NCBI GenBank assembly: GCA_030064795.1
Contig: JASJEI010000282.1
Span: forward strand, 1 to 18,993
Length of the DNA stretch: 18,993 bases
From: Pleurocapsa sp. MO_226.B13
GTDB lineage: Bacteria > Cyanobacteriota > Cyanobacteriia > Cyanobacteriales > Xenococcaceae
Direction of reading: 5' to 3'
A program made the position numbers and the translations under genes. The notes beneath the pieces were generated by a model, which ran no database searches, was not told the DNA's origin, and saw only the letters and a program-made list of their open reading frames with translations. Shown here one piece after another: positions 1-8,034 of the stretch (position 1 is its first letter; every line of letters starts with the position of its first letter).

Positions 1-2
1 CA

Positions 3-1115
3 TCACAAATTCCTTTGGTACAGCGCAAAGTTAAAGCAGCTTTTGGCGCAGAAAGAGTAGTAGTTCATCCTCATCCAATGTATGCTGTAGCTGAAGGTGC
101 TGCTATAGTGGCTGCTGGCTTGGTTGAGAAAGTTGGCACAGTTTCTCGCGATTACTTTATCAAATTAGCCGAAGAGCCAAGGCATAAAATTATTAAACAA
201 GGAGATATTCTTCCTGTTAAAACTGCTCACACCTTTAAAACAGAAGCAGATGGACAAAGCCTGATTCACTTCGAGTTCTACAATCGTGATGAAGTTAGCA
301 ATCGAGATGATTCGATTGGCAATATGTGGTTGGCTCTGGAGAAAGCATATCCCAAGGGAACAGAAGTTTTAGTAACAGCAGAGTTGGATGAAAAAAATGG
401 CTCACTTCAAATTACTGCTAATTTGAAAAATGACCCTTCTGTGAAAGTTAGCGGTTCTTTCTCACGTGGTAAACAAGATGAAAGTATTTCTGATGAAGTA
501 GAAAAGATTATTCAGAAATTAAATGAGGAAAATAAATTAACTAAACTTGGAGTTGAAGAAGCTAATCGCCTTGCGGGAAAAACAGTTTATGCTGCTAATC
601 AAATTAAAGATAAAGATGGTAACACCCGAATAGATCGACTCCATGCTGCAAAAGAAAATTTACAGAAGTTGAAGAATCTTGCCAATGACGATTATCATAT
701 CGCCGAATTTTATATCAGTGATTTTGAGTTTGTCCTTGAAAATTGTGATTTTCTGCTTTACCCCAGTCAGAAAGAACTATTGCAAACGCTTTGTCGGGAT
801 TTAAAAAATGCGATCGACGAGAGCAATGTTTCAGAGAAACTGATAGAAAATGCCAGACGAGAACGAAAAAACCTTCCCGAAAAAGTACAACTAATCTTAG
901 CTTGTCGTGACGGGGTAGCTAGAGCGCATCAAATTGAACCAAACCATGCCAGAGTATTGGCTGGTAAGTTGTCTCAGATGATTGAGGCGATGAGACGTGA
1001 AGATGGTTATGAAGCTCAAAGATTATTTGAAGAGTTGGCTAAGGGTATTGAGCCTTATATAACTCAACCACTTCCTACTGCTAACAACAGTATTGCTACA
1101 GGATTAACTCGATAA
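3..1115 (+). CDS. Atypical Hsp70 (DnaK-like) chaperone, C-terminal part; 5' end outside window
   Basis: The reading frame is open from base 3 and enters at the end of an Hsp70 nucleotide-binding domain. The residues SQIPLVQRKV, then AAFG and HPHPMYAVAEGAA, match the conserved segment that closes the ATPase lobe of DnaK. The gene therefore starts upstream of the window; the TTG at 15 is an internal codon. The part that follows does not carry the canonical DVTPLSLGIE-type start of the substrate-binding domain. It is a divergent beta region (about residues 45-150 of the visible part) and a long helical tail (about 150-350), so this is a divergent Hsp70 and not the housekeeping DnaK. A region related to visible residues 115-220 recurs downstream at 4978-5313 in a broken paralogue. 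It is first in a co-directional cluster with J-like and GrpE-like genes, which supports an Hsp70 role. The substrate is unknown. Confidence 0.88.
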   Translation, partial: SQIPLVQRKVKAAFGAERVVVHPHPMYAVAEGAAIVAAGLVEKVGTVSRDYFIKLAEEPRHKIIKQGDILPVKTAHTFKTEADGQSLIHFEFYNRDEVSNRDDSIGNMWLALEKAYPKGTEVLVTAELDEKNGSLQITANLKNDPSVKVSGSFSRGKQDESISDEVEKIIQKLNEENKLTKLGVEEANRLAGKTVYAANQIKDKDGNTRIDRLHAAKENLQKLKNLANDDYHIAEFYISDFEFVLENCDFLLYPSQKELLQTLCRDLKNAIDESNVSEKLIENARRERKNLPEKVQLILACRDGVARAHQIEPNHARVLAGKLSQMIEAMRREDGYEAQRLFEELAKGIEPYITQPLPTANNSIATGLTR

Positions 1116-1120
1116 ATATG

Positions 1121-1152
1121 CCCCCTAAGTCCCCCAAAATTGGGGGGCTTAG
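1121..1152. repeat. C-run/G-run hairpin between dnaK-like and LysM genes
   Basis: CTAAG-T-CCCCC is followed by a six-base AT loop and GGGGGG-CTTAG, giving an 11-bp stem with one T-G wobble. Palindromes of this C-run/G-run kind are common dispersed repeats between cyanobacterial genes (family knowledge, not checked here). It lies 5-37 bases after the dnaK-like stop. It could end or attenuate transcription, or stabilise the mRNA end, although no T-run follows. It would be translated if the upstream ATG at 1118 were used, which argues for the later ATG at 1187 as the next gene's start. Confidence 0.7.
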
Positions 1153-1186
1153 AGAAAGTTTTTGTTCTCCACATCTCAGAAGAATT

Positions 1187-1747
1187 ATGTCAGTAAAGTT
1201 AACTTGTCCTGTTTGCGATCGCTCTCAGATCGAAACTGATACTTGTCCCAATTGTGAAACCGATCTTTCTACTTACCGAATGTTGGCTCAATTGCCAGTA
1301 GAAACACCTATAGAAACAAAAGAACCAAAACGTAATATTCCTCTATGGCTTCCTGTCGGTGTAGCAATTTTATTTCTTTTATTAGGTATTGGCTTGGGTT
1401 TTGCTGGTAATTCAGTTATTGCTCGACAACAGCCCCAAACTACACCAACTTCTAATGTTTCCAATCCAATACCTGAAACTAAAGTAGAGAAAGAGGAATT
1501 AGTAACATCTCCTGTAATTGCCGACCGACAGAAAGAAGCAGAACCGCCTCAATTAAAATCTTGTGATGGTTTTAAATATGTTGTGCGAAGAGGAGATTCA
1601 TTGTCTCTAATTGCCTCTCGTTTTTATGGAGATAGTAATTCGTTACCGCTCATTAGTAATGCTAATCCTCAATTACAGGGTAGAGAAAATCTGATAGAGA
1701 TAGGCGAGACATTGTTAATTCCAAATAGAGAGGCGAATTGTTCATGA
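1187..1747 (+). CDS. Membrane-anchored zinc-ribbon and LysM-domain protein
   Basis: The protein has 186 residues from the ATG at 1187. An in-frame ATG at 1118 would add 23 residues encoded by a palindromic repeat, so I prefer the later start, where the zinc ribbon begins at once. Residues 7-23 hold two CPxC pairs (C7, C10, C20, C23), a typical short zinc ribbon. Residues about 53-73 are one hydrophobic membrane span, preceded by Lys/Arg and followed by a Thr/Pro-rich linker. Residues about 133-181 are a LysM domain (YVVRRGDSLSLIASRFYG, then a NANPQ motif and GETLLIP). By the positive-inside rule the ribbon should be cytosolic and the LysM periplasmic, where LysM domains bind peptidoglycan. 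The stop overlaps the next gene's ATG (ATGA at 1744-1747), so the two are probably translationally coupled. The role is unknown; linking the chaperone cluster to the envelope is inference. Confidence 0.8.
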   Translation: MSVKLTCPVCDRSQIETDTCPNCETDLSTYRMLAQLPVETPIETKEPKRNIPLWLPVGVAILFLLLGIGLGFAGNSVIARQQPQTTPTSNVSNPIPETKVEKEELVTSPVIADRQKEAEPPQLKSCDGFKYVVRRGDSLSLIASRFYGDSNSLPLISNANPQLQGRENLIEIGETLLIPNREANCS

Positions 1748-4215
1748 AATTAGTAAAAGCTGTTAAAGGATTTTTTGGCAAACTGTCTCGGTTATTGAAT
1801 CAAGCTTCTCGTTCTAAACAACAAGCGGAAAAAATAGATAAATTAGTTAAACAAAAGCAATTACGTGAAGCTATAGATTTAGCTGAGGAAGTTCTTTCTT
1901 GGTGGTCACTCCATCCATCTTTCTTAGAGTCTTTGGTTCGTTGGTTCAGACTAGGAGAACTATTAGAGCAGTTAGAAAAAAATATCAAAACTTGGCAGAT
2001 AGATATTGATCGATCTGAAATGCAAGCTTCTCGCGCCAAGGAGATCGAAGCAAAAGATCGAAATAATCCCTATGAAACCGAAATTTTGCTAGAAGCTTTG
2101 CAATTGTATCAAGATTGCAATCGCTTGAATAATGAACCCAGATTTATTGAAGCTATTAATCGTATAGAAGAAAAACTTCAATCTCGTCAGAAGTTTCAAG
2201 AACTAATGGCTCAAGGAAAAAAAGAAGTTGAAGGAGGTTTTTATAAACAAGCACTAATTACTTTTAAACAAGCTAAAGAATTATTTTACATTACAGAATT
2301 AGAAGAGCAGATTGTCCTTTGTCAAGTTAAAGGTCGAGAACAAGACAAATACGAAGCTATATTAACTCAGGCAAATCAGTTAGCTAGAGCAGGGAAGTTT
2401 CAAGCAGCAATCTCTCTATTTGAACCAGCATTAGCTGAATTTACCCGTAACGATGGCGAGCAATTTTTATCTAAGTTGAAAAAGATTGTCTATGCTAAAG
2501 ATTGCTTTCGTATGGGGGTGCTAGCGGAAGAAGCTCAAGACTTTGAAGTTGCTGTAGTTAAATATCAAGAGACACTGCAAATTTTACCAGAGTTGACAGA
2601 ATGCCAAATGCGTTCAGCAATTGCCAGTCTCAAAAATAACAATCTGAATCGAGTATTTTCATTTCTGCAAGAAATCAATAACGAACAAGCACATTATCTT
2701 CGTGGTTTGGCTTACGCCAAGCAAAACGATTGGAAGCAAGCTAATCGAGAATGGAAAAATATCAAACTCGATCGAGTAGAAGAGCAACGTCAAATTATTA
2801 AAACTTTAATAAAACGCGATCGCTTATCACAAATCCAAGAAATTGAGTCAGCAGTCGATCATAACAACATCGAGATAGCCAAAAAACTTAGTTTAGAATT
2901 TATCAAGAAGTTTGGCTCAGAACCTACAATAGAGCAAAACTTAGAAAATCATATCCAACCTCTTTTAGAGCGTCAGGTTTGGGAGGCTCAAGACTGGCAA
3001 CAAATAACAGCAAAAACCGAACAAATTTGGTTGGAAAAACAAGACATTGAGTCATTACATAATTGGGCTGTTGCTACTTACTATCAAGCTCAAATCAATC
3101 CTCATAAGTTAGTTGATTTTATTATTGCTTGGTCAACTGCTTTAGCCAATATCAAATATAATCCTGCGCTACAAGATGTTCCGTGGTTAGGAAGCAATTC
3201 AATAGATATAGAAAATGTTTCTGCCAAACTAAAGCAAGAATTAGAAAATGCGATTGATGCGGTTAAAGATGATGATGTTGAGGAGTATTTAAAATTACGA
3301 GATATCTATCGTCGAGACATGGTGACATTATCTTTAATGCAGCAGAACGATTATGGGATGAGAGTTAAGCAGCAATTGTTGATTCTTCCTTGCTGTTATC
3401 AACGTTGTCGCAATTATTTACCTGAAATGAAGTTTCCCGCTAAAATTTGGGGCGCATTATATACAGATTGGGGAAAAGCCGTTGCAGCTTGTCACGAAGG
3501 CGATACAGCCCGTGCTATTAAAATTAAACCAGATAAAAATCCAATTTCTGAAGCAGAACGCTTTGCCTACTATTTTGTTTCTTATTATGAAGGTTGTCAT
3601 TATCTGCAAGATCTAGAATGGCGTAAAGCAATTAAACCTCTTCAACAAGCTCAATCTGAGATCAAAGCTAAGTTTGACTGGTGTAAGGAAATAGATCGAC
3701 TTTGTGAATTACAGCGTAAGAAGATAAATGATTTTGACGAACATTTACAATTTAGTAAATTTTGGTATGAGCTTATAGCAACCCAACCTTCTAGAAGTTA
3801 TTTTGCCGAATGTAAAGCCAGAAAGGTTGCAGAAAAACTATCAAACGAGACAATTAGCTATCAGCAAGGATTGAAAGAACTTCAAAAGATTAAAGATATC
3901 GATCCCAACAACTCTGTCACTCTCAATCTTATTGAAACAATCGAAATCGATCTTGAACTACAAGAAATAGATCGCCTTTGGCAACAAAGCCTATATGAAG
4001 AAGCTGTCAGACGAGCCAAGCGATCGCGCCATGAACAGGTACGTTTTAAAGTTGCAGAAGTTTGTGTAGATATATTACTCAAAGGAGCGCAAAGCGGTAA
4101 TTTACCTTTTGAGGTTATGCACCAACTTGGACAATGGACTTACGAACTTTGCCCACGCGAACCAGCGTTTATGCCTATTTACAGACAGTTAAAAGTAGGA
4201 AGTTATTTTTATTAG
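1744..4215 (+). CDS. Large TPR-like helical repeat protein of unknown function
   Basis: This is an 823-residue, largely alpha-helical soluble protein; I see no signal peptide or membrane span. The start is the ATG at 1744, which overlaps the preceding stop, with GAGAGG about 10 bases upstream; a TTG six bases earlier is less likely. Tetratricopeptide-like helix pairs are visible at roughly residues 153-188, 203-238, 253-288 and 316-343 (for example GGFYKQALITFKQAKELF and AGKFQAAISLFEPALAEF). The C-terminal third is charged and helical. No catalytic motif was found. TPR-like proteins commonly act as scaffolds or Hsp70 co-chaperones. Since it is translationally coupled to the LysM protein and followed 10 bases later by an Hsp70 gene, an adaptor role for this chaperone cluster is plausible but inferred. 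Confidence 0.75.
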   Translation: MKLVKAVKGFFGKLSRLLNQASRSKQQAEKIDKLVKQKQLREAIDLAEEVLSWWSLHPSFLESLVRWFRLGELLEQLEKNIKTWQIDIDRSEMQASRAKEIEAKDRNNPYETEILLEALQLYQDCNRLNNEPRFIEAINRIEEKLQSRQKFQELMAQGKKEVEGGFYKQALITFKQAKELFYITELEEQIVLCQVKGREQDKYEAILTQANQLARAGKFQAAISLFEPALAEFTRNDGEQFLSKLKKIVYAKDCFRMGVLAEEAQDFEVAVVKYQETLQILPELTECQMRSAIASLKNNNLNRVFSFLQEINNEQAHYLRGLAYAKQNDWKQANREWKNIKLDRVEEQRQIIKTLIKRDRLSQIQEIESAVDHNNIEIAKKLSLEFIKKFGSEPTIEQNLENHIQPLLERQVWEAQDWQQITAKTEQIWLEKQDIESLHNWAVATYYQAQINPHKLVDFIIAWSTALANIKYNPALQDVPWLGSNSIDIENVSAKLKQELENAIDAVKDDDVEEYLKLRDIYRRDMVTLSLMQQNDYGMRVKQQLLILPCCYQRCRNYLPEMKFPAKIWGALYTDWGKAVAACHEGDTARAIKIKPDKNPISEAERFAYYFVSYYEGCHYLQDLEWRKAIKPLQQAQSEIKAKFDWCKEIDRLCELQRKKINDFDEHLQFSKFWYELIATQPSRSYFAECKARKVAEKLSNETISYQQGLKELQKIKDIDPNNSVTLNLIETIEIDLELQEIDRLWQQSLYEEAVRRAKRSRHEQVRFKVAEVCVDILLKGAQSGNLPFEVMHQLGQWTYELCPREPAFMPIYRQLKVGSYFY

Positions 4216-4219
4216 GAGG
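4214..4219 (+). promoter_or_regulatory. Consensus Shine-Dalgarno site of the second Hsp70 gene
   Basis: AGGAGG lies six bases before the ATG at 4226 and overlaps the stop codon of the TPR-like gene (TAG at 4213-4215). Strong Shine-Dalgarno sites are rare among the other genes of this window, so this one fixes the start. It also shows that the now-broken gene was built for efficient translation after its neighbour. Confidence 0.75.
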
Positions 4220-4225
4220 CGTTTT

Positions 4226-4987
4226 ATGGGTCTTAATGTAGGAATTCACTTTGGATTTAAAAATGCGATCGTAGCTTTTTATTTTGATAAGACTACTGAA
4301 ATAGTTACTGCTCCAGATAATATACCTCCTGATCGCAAATTAACGCCTTCTGTTGTTGGATTAAAGGGAGGTAAGTTAATAGTCGGACAAGAAGCTCTCT
4401 CTAACCAAAAAGCCGATCCTGAAAACGTTATTTTTGGCATTAGCAAGTTACTAGGAAGAAGTTTCGTCGATTCTGTAGTTCAACAGCAGTTATCTTATTT
4501 TCCTTACAAAATCACTCAGTCAACAAAGGGTACAGAAAATAGTCTTTCTGTTTGGTTGGGTGGTAAAGAATACGAACCCGAAGATATTGCTGCGGAAATT
4601 ATCAAGAAATTAGTTCAAAATGCTGACATTTATCAAGAACAGCAAGAACAAAGAGACAAAATTACTCGTGCTGTGATTACTATTCCTGCCTATTTTAATG
4701 ATAAGCAAAGAAATGCTATGCAAACAGCAGCAATTAAAGCAGGATTAGAGCAGTGTGAACTCTTACCAGAACCTACCGCAGCAGCTATCTCTTATGGTTT
4801 TAGACCAGATTCTGATGATGTAAAAACTATTGTGGTTTTTGACTTTGGTGCTAGTACATTCGATGCTTCGATAGTAACTTCTGCTGGCAATCAGTTTATT
4901 GAATCTGGCAAAGCAGGGGATTTATATCTTGGTGGTGACAATATAAACAATGTCCTAATTGATTATGTCAAACAGAGATTTTACTAA
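4226..4987 (+). pseudogene. Second Hsp70 (DnaK-like) paralogue, N-terminal fragment of the ATPase domain
   Basis: The 253 residues align with the first 40 percent of a DnaK: phosphate-1 loop (GIHFGFKNAIVA), the SKLLGRSF segment that carries the conserved Lys, VITIPAYFNDKQRNAMQTAA, LPEPTAAAISYG, phosphate-2 loop (VVFDFGASTFDASIV) and LGGDNINNVLIDYVKQRF. It then stops abruptly at 4985-4987 in the middle of the nucleotide-binding domain. The second half of that domain and the start of the substrate-binding domain are missing. The paralogue's C-terminal sequence resumes almost at once in another frame (4978 onward), so about 210 codons seem to have been deleted. The phosphate-1 Asp of Hsp70 (DnaK D8) is His here, and the phosphate-2 loop has lost a Gly. 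A stable fragment could still be made, but an active Hsp70 is very unlikely. Confidence 0.8.
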
Positions 4988-5319
4988 CAGTAGAATTGAA
5001 CGAGAAGAATAGTTCGCTTCAAATTACTGCCGTTTTAAAAGATAATCCTACTGCTAAAGTTAGCTGCTTCTTATCGCGAGGCGGAAAAGATGAAATGATT
5101 TTTCTGGAAGTAGAAAGGATTATTCAGGAATTAAATCGAGATAATAACTTAACTCCCATAAATATCCAGAAAGCTCATATCTTAGCTGGTGAAGCCATTT
5201 GTGCTGTTAGCCAAATTCACAGTCGAGATAAAGAGCAATTGAATATGGCAACAGCAAAATTACAGGAATTAAAGACATTCATAGCTGAAAGCAACCAATC
5301 AACCAAGAAACAAAAATCA
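4978..5319 (+). pseudogene. Second Hsp70 paralogue, C-terminal fragment after deletion junction
   Basis: In the frame of base 4978 the translation ILLTVELNEKNSSLQITAVL matches LVTAELDEKNGSLQITANLK of the first Hsp70 (about 375-430). The match continues through the KVS(G/C)xxSRG segment, VExIIQ(K/E)LN, and LAGxxxxAxxQI. This is the end of the substrate-binding beta region plus the first part of the helical tail. The frame differs by one from the N-terminal fragment at 4226-4987, so the two cannot be read as one protein. After about 110 residues the similarity ends and the frame runs without a stop into the J-like sequence starting at 5320. A TTG at 4996 could start a fusion protein, but there is no convincing ribosome binding site. 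Confidence 0.7.
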
Positions 5320-5709
5320 ATGAATCAACCATCAATAAAACCCAATCCCTATGATGTTTTAGAAGTATCACCTGGAGCATCAAACAAAGAAATCACTGTA
5401 GCCTTTGCTATGGCGATGAAGCGTCGTAAATATCCCCCTGATGCGATCGCACTGGCTCGTAAAAGTTTGATGAATCCTCAAGAGAGAATCATTGCCGATT
5501 ATCTACGTCCAATTATTACTCCAATTCAACGTTTTAGACGCAGCGATTTATCTGCTTTGGATGCACCAGCACCCAAACTAGAATTCTTGGCAGAATTTAA
5601 TGGCTTAGAACAAGCGATCGCCGATCTAGACAATGTAGCAGAAAGCGATCGACGATTAGGAGAATCTTTATTTGCAGACAATCCTATTCAATCTCCCCAT
5701 AAAAATTAA
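5320..5709 (+). CDS. J-domain-like protein lacking the HPD triad
   Basis: The product has 129 residues from the ATG at 5320. It begins NPYDVLEVSPGASNKEI, the helix I/II pattern of a J domain, followed by a basic helix (MAMKRRKY). Where a J protein has HPD, this one has YPPD, so the His needed to stimulate Hsp70 ATP hydrolysis is absent. LMNPQERIIADYLRPI follows, resembling the NP..R..YD segment at the end of J domains. The C-terminal 60 residues are acidic with no recognisable domain. The frame is open upstream into the Hsp70 remnant, so a natural fusion from TTG 4996 cannot be excluded; the ATG at 5320 is chosen because similarity to Hsp70 ends just before it. It lies 21 bases before the GrpE-like gene. 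A J-like regulator or adaptor of the neighbouring Hsp70 is likely, not a classic ATPase stimulator. Confidence 0.68.
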   Translation: MNQPSIKPNPYDVLEVSPGASNKEITVAFAMAMKRRKYPPDAIALARKSLMNPQERIIADYLRPIITPIQRFRRSDLSALDAPAPKLEFLAEFNGLEQAIADLDNVAESDRRLGESLFADNPIQSPHKN

Positions 5710-5730
5710 CAAGCAACAGAAAAAGTAATT

Positions 5731-6219
5731 ATGACTACTAATCGATTACCGACTTTAAAACTAAACGAAGAACAAAGAAATCAACTTCAACAAGAATTAG
5801 GCTCTTTGCTTAAAGAAAAGATGTCTCTTAAACAATCCTTAGAGCAACAAGGGGAGAAAGCCACCGCAGAAAAGGAAGAACTATTCCTAGAATTACTAGA
5901 GGTTTTTGATGCTTTGGAATTTTTTCTTAACTACATTCAAGAAAATCCCGATCCCAATCCTAAATTTTTTAAACGCCTCCCCAAGTCGTTAGGTACTATT
6001 CAGAAAAAGCTGCTAAACATCTTAGAACGAAGACAAGTACAGCCAATTGAGTTTCAGGATACCAAACCCGACTATAGTGTTTGCCAAGTAGTCGATCGCG
6101 AAGAAAGAGCAGATTTAGAAGAACAAACTATTACTAAAGTAGTTCGTCAAGGATTTCGAGTAGAAGAAAAAATCTTACGTCCTATTGAGGTTATTACTTC
6201 TAAAAAGCCAGGCTGCTGA
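5731..6219 (+). CDS. GrpE-like nucleotide exchange factor
   Basis: The protein has 162 residues, somewhat shorter than usual GrpE (about 180-240). Residues about 10-60 form a long charged coiled-coil helix (EEQRNQLQQELGSLLKEKMS), followed by a helical bundle region (LLEVFDALEFFLNYI). The C-terminus has the small beta-domain signature of GrpE (ITKVVRQGFRVEEKILRPIEVI), which wedges into the Hsp70 nucleotide-binding domain and releases ADP. The sequence is divergent enough that it is probably not the housekeeping GrpE. It ends the + strand chaperone cluster, and with the Hsp70 and J-like genes it makes up all three parts of an Hsp70 cycle. Confidence 0.75.
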   Translation: MTTNRLPTLKLNEEQRNQLQQELGSLLKEKMSLKQSLEQQGEKATAEKEELFLELLEVFDALEFFLNYIQENPDPNPKFFKRLPKSLGTIQKKLLNILERRQVQPIEFQDTKPDYSVCQVVDREERADLEEQTITKVVRQGFRVEEKILRPIEVITSKKPGC

Positions 6220-6296
6220 TATCGCTGAATTACTTTTAGCTTGAGTTATGTTTAGTTGTGTTAAGTTATTTGTCAATCTCAAACACTAGATCGATT

Positions 6297-6986
6297 CTAA
6301 ACAATAACCTCAACTTTTTCGCGAGCTAGCTGGTGTAATTTGCCTGCAATTCTAAATATTTCTTGTCCTGTGTGGAGATAGCGATCGTTGTAGTTCATGG
6401 TAAACCACTGTAATTCTTTAATACCGTCTCCTATATGATTGAGGCAATAGTAGAGATTGGCTGCAACTCCCGCTAATTGAACGGGATTGGGCTGAGATGA
6501 TAGTTTTTGCTGTGCCTGTTGCCAATAATCGTCGCAGGTATCTAAATAACCCGTAAAATCCTCCATTAAATAGTCATCAAAAGGATCGGCAGATAGTTGT
6601 TCTATTTCTATTTCTAATGGTTGAATAATTCTGGCTATCAAAGAATCAATCGGAAAGTAAATTTCCCTTAACCATTGTAGATAATCAACCTCTGGACTCT
6701 TACTTGCTTGCCTCTGCTGATATTGTTTTTGTGCTGCTGCGTTTCTGGCTTGTCGGTAGACAAAGAAATCATTAGTTTGACCGAGTTGTTGTTGGCGATC
6801 GTACAAACGCCGACTTTGACTATTGCCCAGTACTTCGTAAGCAGCGTTGAGGGCGATAATCTTATCGCAGTTTTTATTTTCTCTCTGGCTATCGGGATGG
6901 AATTGTTTTGCCAAACGTCGATAAGCCAGTTTAATTTCCTGTTGAGTAGCCTTGGGGTTAACTTGGAGGGTTTGATAGTGATTCAC
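6297..6986 (-). CDS. J-domain co-chaperone (DnaJ-type, no zinc finger)
   Basis: The protein has 229 residues from a GTG start at 6986; a TGA lies four codons upstream in frame, and no ATG start is available. Residues 1-65 are a complete J domain: HYQTLQVNPKATQQEIKLAYRRLAKQFHPD with the HPD triad at 30-32, then ALNAAYEVLGNSQSRRLYD. Canonical DnaJ features (Gly/Phe linker, CxxCxGxG zinc fingers) are missing. The remainder is a helical, Trp- and Tyr-rich domain of unknown role. It should stimulate an Hsp70's ATPase through the HPD loop. It converges on the chaperone cluster (77-bp gap) and could serve that Hsp70, in contrast to the HPD-less J-like protein at 5320. It lies downstream of cysK on the same strand, 94 bp away. 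Confidence 0.85.
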   Translation of the reverse strand: MNHYQTLQVNPKATQQEIKLAYRRLAKQFHPDSQRENKNCDKIIALNAAYEVLGNSQSRRLYDRQQQLGQTNDFFVYRQARNAAAQKQYQQRQASKSPEVDYLQWLREIYFPIDSLIARIIQPLEIEIEQLSADPFDDYLMEDFTGYLDTCDDYWQQAQQKLSSQPNPVQLAGVAANLYYCLNHIGDGIKELQWFTMNYNDRYLHTGQEIFRIAGKLHQLAREKVEVIV

Positions 6987-7080
6987 GGCTAGTTTTTGTC
7001 ATGTGTGGGTGTTGCCAAAAAATGTAATCTTAAAATAAAAGAAGTAGTGGAGTGGAAGGAGTGGGAAAGGTGGTAAAAGC

Positions 7081-8034
7081 CTAATTAAATACAGGTTGGT
7101 CTAAATCGGCAAACAAAGGTGTACTGAGATAACGTTCGCCAAAGCTAGGCTGAATCATCACAATCAGCTTGCCTTGGTTTTCTGGTTTTTTAGCTAGTTT
7201 GACGGCTGCTGCTAAGGCTGCTCCCGTAGAAATGCCCGATAATAAGCCTTCTTCGCGAGCTAAACGACGACCAAAATCAATTGCTTCGTCATCAGTGACA
7301 GTAACAACCTCATCAATTAAATCTACCTTAAGCACTTCGGGAACAAAACCTGCACCAATTCCTTGAATCTTATGAGAACCAGGATTTCCCCCTGAGAGTA
7401 CGGGACTTCCTGTAGGTTCGACGGCGATCGCCTTAATATTTGGATTGTATCTTTTTAAGACTTCAGCCGTGCCTGTAATTGTACCTCCAGTACCTACTCC
7501 TGCCACGATCGCGTCAACCTTACCTTCGGTATCTGCCCAAATTTCTTCGGCAGTAGTGCTTTTATGAATTTCAGGATTAGCAGGATTATTAAACTGTTGC
7601 AACATATAGGCATCGGGAACATTTTCAGTAATTTCTTGTGCCTTTCTGATGCAGCCTCCCATTCCTTCGCTACCAGGGGTTAATTCTAGTTGTGCGCCAT
7701 AGGCTTTTAACATTGCCCTTCTTTCTTTGCTCATGGTTTCGGGCATAGTCAAGATTAGCTTGTAGCCTTTGGCTGCTGCTGCCATTGCTAGAGCAATTCC
7801 TGTATTGCCAGATGTGGGTTCGACTAAAATAGTTTTGCCAGGAGTAATTGTCCCTTCTGCTTCGGCAGCATTAATCATATTGACCCCAATACGGTCTTTT
7901 ACTGAAGCTGCGGGATTCATTCCTTCTAATTTGACGACTATCTTTGCCACACATCCTTCTGCTTGAGGAATACGATTCAGCTGAACTAGAGGGGTTTTGC
8001 CTACTAACTCTGTAACGTTTTTTGCAATCTTCAT
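7081..8034 (-). CDS. cysK: Cysteine synthase A (O-acetylserine sulfhydrylase)
   Basis: This PLP enzyme makes L-cysteine and acetate from O-acetyl-L-serine and sulfide, the last step of sulfur assimilation. The 317-residue length is normal for CysK. The start is the ATG at 8034, giving [22 protein letters not shown], the usual N-terminus; a TTG three codons earlier is in frame but unneeded. Visible motifs are [11 protein letters not shown] with the PLP-binding Lys at 46, the substrate loop PTSGNTG (73-79), the phosphate-binding GTGGTITG loop, GIGAGFVP, and SFGERYLST near the C-terminus. The upstream 423 bases are unusually structured, with a candidate RNA element and a small ORF, and may be its leader or carry independent genes. 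All key residues seem intact. Confidence 0.96.
   Translation of the reverse strand: MKIAKNVTELVGKTPLVQLNRIPQAEGCVAKIVVKLEGMNPAASVKDRIGVNMINAAEAEGTITPGKTILVEPTSGNTGIALAMAAAAKGYKLILTMPETMSKERRAMLKAYGAQLELTPGSEGMGGCIRKAQEITENVPDAYMLQQFNNPANPEIHKSTTAEEIWADTEGKVDAIVAGVGTGGTITGTAEVLKRYNPNIKAIAVEPTGSPVLSGGNPGSHKIQGIGAGFVPEVLKVDLIDEVVTVTDDEAIDFGRRLAREEGLLSGISTGAALAAAVKLAKKPENQGKLIVMIQPSFGERYLSTPLFADLDQPVFN

Noticed and set aside
3..1115. TTG at 15 as a true start of the Hsp70 gene
   Set aside because: The frame is open to the window edge, and the residues before TTG match the conserved Hsp70 segment, so the gene is cut by the window.
1118..1186. N-terminal 23-residue extension of the LysM protein from ATG 1118
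   Set aside because: It would be encoded by a palindromic intergenic repeat, and the zinc ribbon starts right after the ATG at 1187.
6708..6992. 94-codon + strand frame with a hydrophobic-looking product
   Set aside because: It lies entirely antisense to the J-domain gene, whose HPD and helix motifs are unmistakable; no ribosome site.
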